In this document: positions 59,949-64,000 of the stretch, in pieces
Numbering within the stretch: position 1 is the stretch's first letter
Layout: the number at the start of each line of letters is the position of its first letter
Origin: JAVBME01 sp031552765
Lineage (GTDB): Bacteria > Bacillota > Negativicutes > Acidaminococcales > JAISLQ01
Direction of reading: 5' to 3'
Assembly: GCA_031552765.1 (NCBI GenBank)
Contig: JAVBME010000007.1
Span: forward strand, 144,901-208,900
Length of the DNA stretch: 64,000 nucleotides
Program-made: the position numbers and the translations under genes
Notes under the pieces: generated by a model
The model's input: the letters and a program-made list of their open reading frames with translations, nothing else
The model's database searches: none
What the model was told of the DNA's origin: nothing

Positions 59949-61268
59949 TTATTTCGTGCATGTCATTTTAAAAATACACAAAAACAAATGACATGCGGGT
60001 ATAAGCCACAGATAGAGGGCATACGGTATAAAACCGCTGTCTGCCGCCATAGCCGCGGCCAGGGCCGCGCCGGCTATGTTCCACGGCACGAGCGGCGAAA
60101 TGACGATGACGCTGTTTTCTATATCGAGCGCCAGTTTATAGCTATCGAGACGCTCTTTGCGATATATCTTATAAAAAAGCTGGTAAGTGAGCATGGCCGC
60201 CAGCGTCTGGTTACAGGAGAAAGCGGCCGTGACAAAACTGCCGGCCACAATAGCAGGGTAATTGCCTATCTTTTTTGCCAAGGCGGCGAACATGCGCTCT
60301 ATATCACGGAGCAGGCCCGTACCTTCAAATATGCCGGCATAGGTGGATGATATAAGAACAATAAGCGCCACATTGAGCATGGACAGAAGCCCGCCGCCTT
60401 TGATTATGCCGGCCAGAAAACCGCCTTCTTGCATCTTGAAACCGTAAACTATGAATTCCAACATGCGCCCTACCGGCACATGCTGCACAAAAATGGCAAT
60501 GAAGAAGCCCGCCGCCAGGCTGAGCAACATAGCCAGCTTGACGTCAACGCGCAAAGTTACCAGCAAAAGGATGATGACAGCCGGGACTGCGGCTACCGGG
60601 CTGATGTCGAAATAACGCGCTAGCTCTTGGCCCATGGCGCTACCCTGAAAACTCAGGCGGTGCGCCCCGGCCAGATAGGCAAACCCGGCCACAGACAAAA
60701 TAAACGGCACAAGGCCCGACAGGAACATGTTTTTTATGTTTGTATAAAGGTTTGTCCCGGTCAGCGCCGCTACCAGGTTGGCGCTCGAGGACATGGGCGA
60801 GCCCCGGTCGCCGAAATACGCCCCTGCGATGACCGCGCCCGCGGTAACCGCTACGTCTACCCCGCCGCTCTTGGCTAAAACAATGAGCACTACACCGATG
60901 GTACTGGCCGTACCAAGAGAAGTGCCCAACAGGAAAGATACGCCGCACGAGAGCAAAAAGGCGGTGGGGATAAAATATTTGGCGTTCAGAAGGTCTATCG
61001 CATGGTATACGATGAAGGGTATGGTGCCCGAGGCGCGCCACACGGCTGTTATCGCGCCGATAAGGAGGAATATCTCCAATACCAGCAGGGATTTTTTCGC
61101 GCCTTTGACCGACATGCCAAAGAGAGAAGCCCAGGAATGTCCGCGGCGATGCGCGGCCAGAAGGAAAGCGGCCAGGCCGGCTAAAAGCGCATAAACGATC
61201 GATATTTTGCTGTATAAACAGAAAACCAGCGACAGGAAAAACGCCGCCAGCGCGATTATAGTGTCCAT
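59949..61268 (-). CDS. NhaC-family Na+/H+ antiporter-like transporter
   Basis: 439 residues from the ATG at 61268, after AAGGGGAATAGTC; an upstream ATG adds a polar 19-residue extension without a binding site. About 11 helices. VSFLLGTSLGTASTIGVVLIVLA and GAVIAGAYFGDRGSPMSSSANLVAALT are the NhaC signature with the conserved acidic residue, and SCNQTLAAMLTYQLF, DIENSVIVISPLVPWNIA follow. NhaC proteins exchange Na+ for H+ or for organic acids (malate-Na+/lactate). No enzyme genes are attached, so the substrate is open. Confidence 0.87.
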   Translation of the reverse strand: MDTIIALAAFFLSLVFCLYSKISIVYALLAGLAAFLLAAHRRGHSWASLFGMSVKGAKKSLLVLEIFLLIGAITAVWRASGTIPFIVYHAIDLLNAKYFIPTAFLLSCGVSFLLGTSLGTASTIGVVLIVLAKSGGVDVAVTAGAVIAGAYFGDRGSPMSSSANLVAALTGTNLYTNIKNMFLSGLVPFILSVAGFAYLAGAHRLSFQGSAMGQELARYFDISPVAAVPAVIILLLVTLRVDVKLAMLLSLAAGFFIAIFVQHVPVGRMLEFIVYGFKMQEGGFLAGIIKGGGLLSMLNVALIVLISSTYAGIFEGTGLLRDIERMFAALAKKIGNYPAIVAGSFVTAAFSCNQTLAAMLTYQLFYKIYRKERLDSYKLALDIENSVIVISPLVPWNIAGAALAAAMAADSGFIPYALYLWLIPACHLFLCIFKMTCTK

Positions 61269-61485
61269 GACTATTCCCCTTGCGCCATGTAGATATGGGA
61301 CCGGTGAAAAATTCACTGGCCGCACTAGAACAAATGGATAAAAATATGGTACTATTCAGTTATAAGTGAGTTAAGGCAGCTCGTGCGTAGCTGGCAACCA
61401 TACTAATAGTATAGGAGTTTTTTGCTTTTTTGGCAAAGATACTTGGCTACAGGCGTAACTTTAAGTACAAGGAGGAAAAAAGACA

Positions 61486-62253
61486 GTGCAAAATAAAATA
61501 AACTCTTTACTGGAAAAGCTGGAAGGCAAGGCCGGTATCATTATAAAAGAGGCCGGCGGCGGTGTGCTTTTTTCTCACAATGCCTCCATGGTCTTTCCTT
61601 CAGCCAGCATCATCAAACAATATATATTGTGGGAGCTATACAGCAAAGCCGCCCGGGGCGAGCTAAGCCTCGACAGCGCGGCCGCCATCGCCCCCGGGAA
61701 CCGTGTCGGCGGTTATGGCGTGCTCAAGGACATGGCCGCAGACAGCCTTACCGTAAAGGACTTGTCCCTATTGATGATAGCCTTGAGCGACAATATAGCC
61801 ACAAACACGCTCATCGACTTGGCAGGCATGGACGATGTGAACCGTGCGGCTAAAGCACTGGGCTGTACCAATACGGTATTGCAACGAAAAATGATGGACC
61901 TTGACGCCAAGGCGCGGGGGCTTGATAACTTTACCAGCCCGGAAGACGTTGCGCTCTTGCTTGGCAATTATTTGGAGTCGCCGCTGCTGCCCGCGCCGCT
62001 ACGCCAGGAAATGGCCGCTACGCTGAAAAAGCAGATATACCAAAATTTCCTCGCTCATTATATGCCGGAGAGTTTTTCCTTTGCCCACAAAACAGGCGAC
62101 CTGCCCGGCGTCCTGCATGACACAGGCATACTCTACACGCCTGGCGGCAAAACTTTGATAGTCGCGGTAATGACCAAAGAACTCAAGAGCAACATTTCCG
62201 GCCTGAAATTCCTCAACGCATTGGGTGAAGTTATATTTGACAGTTACGCGTAA
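61486..62253 (+). CDS. Class A beta-lactamase-fold serine hydrolase without signal peptide
   Basis: 255 residues, GTG start after AAGGAGGAAAAAAGACA. Penicillin-recognising fold: SIIK (S41-K44) catalytic pair, SDN (101-103), KTG (202-204). The class A Glu166 region is not recognisable (KMMDLDAKARGLDNFTSPEDV), so it may be a weak or non-lactamase relative. No signal peptide is encoded; the frame upstream of the GTG is not usable. A cytoplasmic penicillin-fold enzyme would be an esterase or peptidase. Family is firm, function is not. Confidence 0.88.
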   Translation: MQNKINSLLEKLEGKAGIIIKEAGGGVLFSHNASMVFPSASIIKQYILWELYSKAARGELSLDSAAAIAPGNRVGGYGVLKDMAADSLTVKDLSLLMIALSDNIATNTLIDLAGMDDVNRAAKALGCTNTVLQRKMMDLDAKARGLDNFTSPEDVALLLGNYLESPLLPAPLRQEMAATLKKQIYQNFLAHYMPESFSFAHKTGDLPGVLHDTGILYTPGGKTLIVAVMTKELKSNISGLKFLNALGEVIFDSYA

Positions 62254-62280
62254 GTTTCAGAAGGTAAATCTGACCTGCCG

Positions 62281-62315
62281 ACCGGCGCTTGAATATAAAG
62301 GCGCCGGTTTTTTAT
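62281..62315 (+). terminator. Terminator of the serine hydrolase gene
   Basis: 8-bp stem ACCGGCGC / GCGCCGGT with a 12-nt loop, followed by TTTTTATTTT. It slightly overlaps the end of the convergent GNAT gene. Confidence 0.88.
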
Positions 62316-62857
62316 TTTGCCGGAAATTCCATGGGTTTTTCTAGCAGGTATAGTATGTGCGGCATTTCTTTTCCCTTATAATACTTTACAAACTGTTTTT
62401 GCGCGGCCATGCCCAGCTTTTCCGCCAGCTGCCGCGAAGGCGCGTTCGCCGGCCGTATTTGCGCAGTCACCTCTTCCATGTTTAAGGTAAAAAAAGCATG
62501 CTCAAGCGCCGCTCGCGCGCTTTCATAGGCGTAGCCTTTATGCCAGAATTCTTGGGCAAAGATATAAGCAAGGCCGATGTATTCGCTGCCGTCCGCCGCT
62601 TCCTTTATAAGGCCGCATACGCCTGCCAGACGCCCGCTGTCTTTTTCCACCACGGCCCAGAAGCTGAAACCGTCCCGTGCATAGCGCGCTATATTTTTAT
62701 CCAGCCAGGCCTGTATTTCTTCGCCGGAAAAAGCATGCTCCCAGGCGTACATGACCTCTATGTCGCCTAGTATAGCCGCTACGGCCGGATAGTCGCCCGC
62801 ATGCAGTTCGCGCAAAAACAGGCGCGGCGTATCAAGGTAAAAATCCCGGCCGCTCAT
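62312..62857 (-). CDS. GNAT acetyltransferase (RimJ/RimL type)
   Basis: 181 residues. LDTPRLFLRELHAGDYPAVAAILGD start, GVCGLIKEAADGSEYIGLAYIFAQEFWHKGYAYESARAALEHAF for acetyl-CoA and AKLGM near the end: the RimJ/RimL class of acetyltransferases acting on N-terminal or small amino groups. Starts by ATGA overlap with the HxlR regulator stop, so both are on one transcript. Substrate unknown. Confidence 0.88.
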   Translation of the reverse strand: MSGRDFYLDTPRLFLRELHAGDYPAVAAILGDIEVMYAWEHAFSGEEIQAWLDKNIARYARDGFSFWAVVEKDSGRLAGVCGLIKEAADGSEYIGLAYIFAQEFWHKGYAYESARAALEHAFFTLNMEEVTAQIRPANAPSRQLAEKLGMAAQKQFVKYYKGKEMPHILYLLEKPMEFPAK

Positions 62858-63219
62858 TCGGTTGCCTTACATTGACGGCAGACAGAGGAGCCGGTATTAT
62901 GTTTTTTCATATGGGCATTGCCCCACTGAGAAAAACCCGCCAGCACCGGCAGTAGAGATTTCCCCTCTTGCGCCAGGGTGTATTCGACTTTTGGCGGTAT
63001 TTCATTATATTGTTTGCGGTGCACAAGCCCGCCTTCCTCCAGTTCTTTCAAAGACTGCGAGAGCATCATATTAGTGATGCCGGGGACTTTACGCTTTATC
63101 GCGCTGTAGCGGACCGCTTCTCCGTCCGCCAGAAGGCATAGTATGGGCAGTTTCCACTTGCCGCCCACCATGCCCAGCGTATAACGCAAAGGGCAAAGCA
63201 AACCGCTGTCTTCAGGCAT
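62854..63219 (-). CDS. HxlR-family winged-helix regulator
   Basis: 121 residues. CPLRYTLGMVGGKWKLPILCLLADGEAVRYSAIKRKVPGITNMMLSQSLKELEEGGLVHRKQYNEIPPKVEYTLAQEG is the whole HxlR domain. An N-terminal Cys (Cys9) is in the position of the redox-sensing Cys of YodB/HypR-like members; the tail adds a CRQC pair. It probably senses quinones, aldehydes or redox stress and represses the divergent flavin-binding protein. AGGAGCGAGAAAGT precedes the ATG. Confidence 0.9.
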   Translation of the reverse strand: MPEDSGLLCPLRYTLGMVGGKWKLPILCLLADGEAVRYSAIKRKVPGITNMMLSQSLKELEEGGLVHRKQYNEIPPKVEYTLAQEGKSLLPVLAGFSQWGNAHMKKHNTGSSVCRQCKATE

Positions 63220-63245
63220 ACTTTCTCGCTCCTATCAGTTTTTTC

Positions 63246-63299
63246 TTACTTAGTAAATAAATACTGCGTACTTGTAAAATACTGTTTGAATAATATAAT
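63246..63299. promoter_or_regulatory. Divergent promoter region with HxlR operator candidate
   Basis: TTACTTAGTAA (63246-63256) is a perfect 4-3-4 palindrome of the kind HxlR proteins bind. TTGTAA (63272-63277), 16 bp, TATAAT (63294-63299) forms a promoter for the rightward flavin-binding gene. Confidence 0.55.
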
Positions 63300-63329
63300 T
63301 ATACCATAACCTCTAAAGGAGTGGTGTAT

Positions 63330-63722
63330 ATGCAAGAAGTTATCAAATTTTTACACGACAGCCAGGTTTTTTACCTGGCTACGGTAGAAGGCGGGCAGCC
63401 CTGCCTGCGTCCGCTGGGTTTTGTCATGGAATACCAAGGCAAACTGTGTTTTGGCACCAATAATAAAAAGGACATGTTCAAGCAGATGCAGGCAAATCCT
63501 TACATAGCGATCTGCGCAACGGTAGGAACAAACTTTTTGCGTATCAACGGCACGTTCGCCGGCGTGCCCGACCGCGAAGCAAAGGAAAAAGCCCTGGCAG
63601 AGCTGCCCTTTTTGCAGACGATGTACGCAGCGGACGACGGTATATTTGAAATATTCACTATCGAAAACGCTGACGCTTCTTTTTGCGATATGAAAGGTGG
63701 AAAAAGGACTGTGCGTCTGTAA
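63330..63722 (+). CDS. Pyridoxamine 5'-phosphate oxidase-like flavin-binding protein
   Basis: 130 residues from the ATG at 63330, 8 nt after AAAGGAG. Split beta-barrel: FLHDSQVFYLATVEGGQPCLRPLGFVMEYQGKLCFGTNNKKDMFKQMQANPYIAICAT, the PNPOx-like pattern that binds FMN or F420 and often reduces small electrophiles. Divergent from the HxlR gene, a common pairing in Firmicutes for quinone or nitro-compound defence. Single gene with its own terminator. Confidence 0.88.
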   Translation: MQEVIKFLHDSQVFYLATVEGGQPCLRPLGFVMEYQGKLCFGTNNKKDMFKQMQANPYIAICATVGTNFLRINGTFAGVPDREAKEKALAELPFLQTMYAADDGIFEIFTIENADASFCDMKGGKRTVRL

Positions 63723-63733
63723 ACGGTAAAAAA

Positions 63734-63757
63734 GGACGGCCAACGGCCGTCCTCCTT
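63734..63757 (+). terminator. Terminator of the flavin-binding gene
   Basis: 8-bp stem GGACGGCC / GGCCGTCC, loop AAC, then TCCTTTCAT. The T-run is weak. Confidence 0.6.
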
Positions 63758-64000
63758 TCATAGTATAGACACAAGTATATTCTCATGCATTTATATGTTT
63801 TTTATTTTTAATGCCATCTCCTGCGTTTGTGTAAATCCGACTACCTACCACTTACTAACAATGCGACATTTCTCTTTTTTGTATAGTGCCACCGAACGCG
63901 TACTACGCGTAGGTAATTGTTAAGCCAGCCTGCTGGCAAAGTTAAACTCGCTCGTCTGCCTATATCGCCTGCGTCTCTGTCCGACTTCGCTCAAACAGTT
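63758..64000. other. Right-edge intergenic region, no gene recognised
   Basis: 243 bp with no start codon plus ribosome binding site in any frame. It contains an ACGCGTACTACGCGT palindromic patch (around 63896-63910) and a long frame without ATG on the minus strand. It may be the flank of an element or RNA outside the window. Confidence 0.4.

Noticed and set aside
63850..63992. Long minus-strand frame at the right edge
   Set aside because: No start codon with a ribosome binding site; composition does not look coding.

Overview
The window looks like part of the chromosome of an anaerobic, motile or formerly motile Firmicute, most plausibly a Negativicute (Sporomusa/Selenomonas side). This is inference from gene content: a split archaeal-type glutamate synthase, a stand-alone [FeFe]-hydrogenase-like protein, sigma-54 control of an organic-acid operon, Firmicute-style ribosome binding sites, and pseudaminic-acid-type glycan genes. 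No taxonomic marker gene is present and no database search was possible.

Left part (1-23.9 kb, mostly GC-rich): the end of a three-gene glutamate synthase operon and a small Lys/Ala-rich protein. Next come a dCache sensor kinase and an NtrC-type regulator facing left, beside a CoA-transferase plus dicarboxylate-carrier operon. That operon has a textbook sigma-54 promoter (TGGCACG-N4-TTGC) with two dyad sites about 32 bp apart upstream, so the three units read as one circuit. Then follow a CHAD protein, a small operon (fumarylacetoacetase-like hydrolase, DUF456, TauE, VOC, D-2-hydroxyacid dehydrogenase), two HD-GYP proteins, a tRNA-Ala(GGC), a decayed IS200-like element, a 1250-residue hybrid kinase ending in a third HD-GYP domain, and the hydrogenase-like protein.

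Centre (24.3-51.1 kb): a surface-glycan or flagellin-glycosylation locus. A rightward operon makes a CDP-activated deoxysugar (rfbF, rfbG, 3,5-epimerase, reductase) and carries two tandem SPASM radical SAM enzymes, a C-methyltransferase, a glycosyltransferase and FkbM methyltransferases. Base composition drops sharply to AT-rich between the two radical SAM paralogs. A leftward operon follows: GT2, a frameshifted radical SAM gene, an FkbH-type protein, ACP, KASIII, SDR, a second ACP, a second KASIII, a PseH-like acetyltransferase, cupin, RmlD-like reductase, a two-domain glycosyltransferase and a B12-binding radical SAM protein. gmd and pseG close the locus. The FkbH/ACP/KASIII set with no polyketide synthase is the most interesting system here. 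It suggests an acyl (perhaps glyceryl-derived) group built on carrier proteins and placed on a sugar.

Right part (51.2-64 kb): a DUF190 gene, a tiny secreted peptide coupled to a membrane protein, and an operon of an isopropylmalate/homocitrate-synthase-family enzyme, a cyclase-family hydrolase and a DASS transporter followed by a GntR/FCD regulator. Palindromes over the operon promoter and in front of the regulator resemble each other. Then come a PocR-GAF-PAS-GGDEF-EAL protein, an NhaC-type antiporter, a class A beta-lactamase-fold protein with no signal peptide, a GNAT enzyme, an HxlR regulator and a divergent flavin-binding protein. Four c-di-GMP-type output proteins in one window point to heavy investment in second-messenger control. 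I saw no rRNA, CRISPR array or riboswitch.
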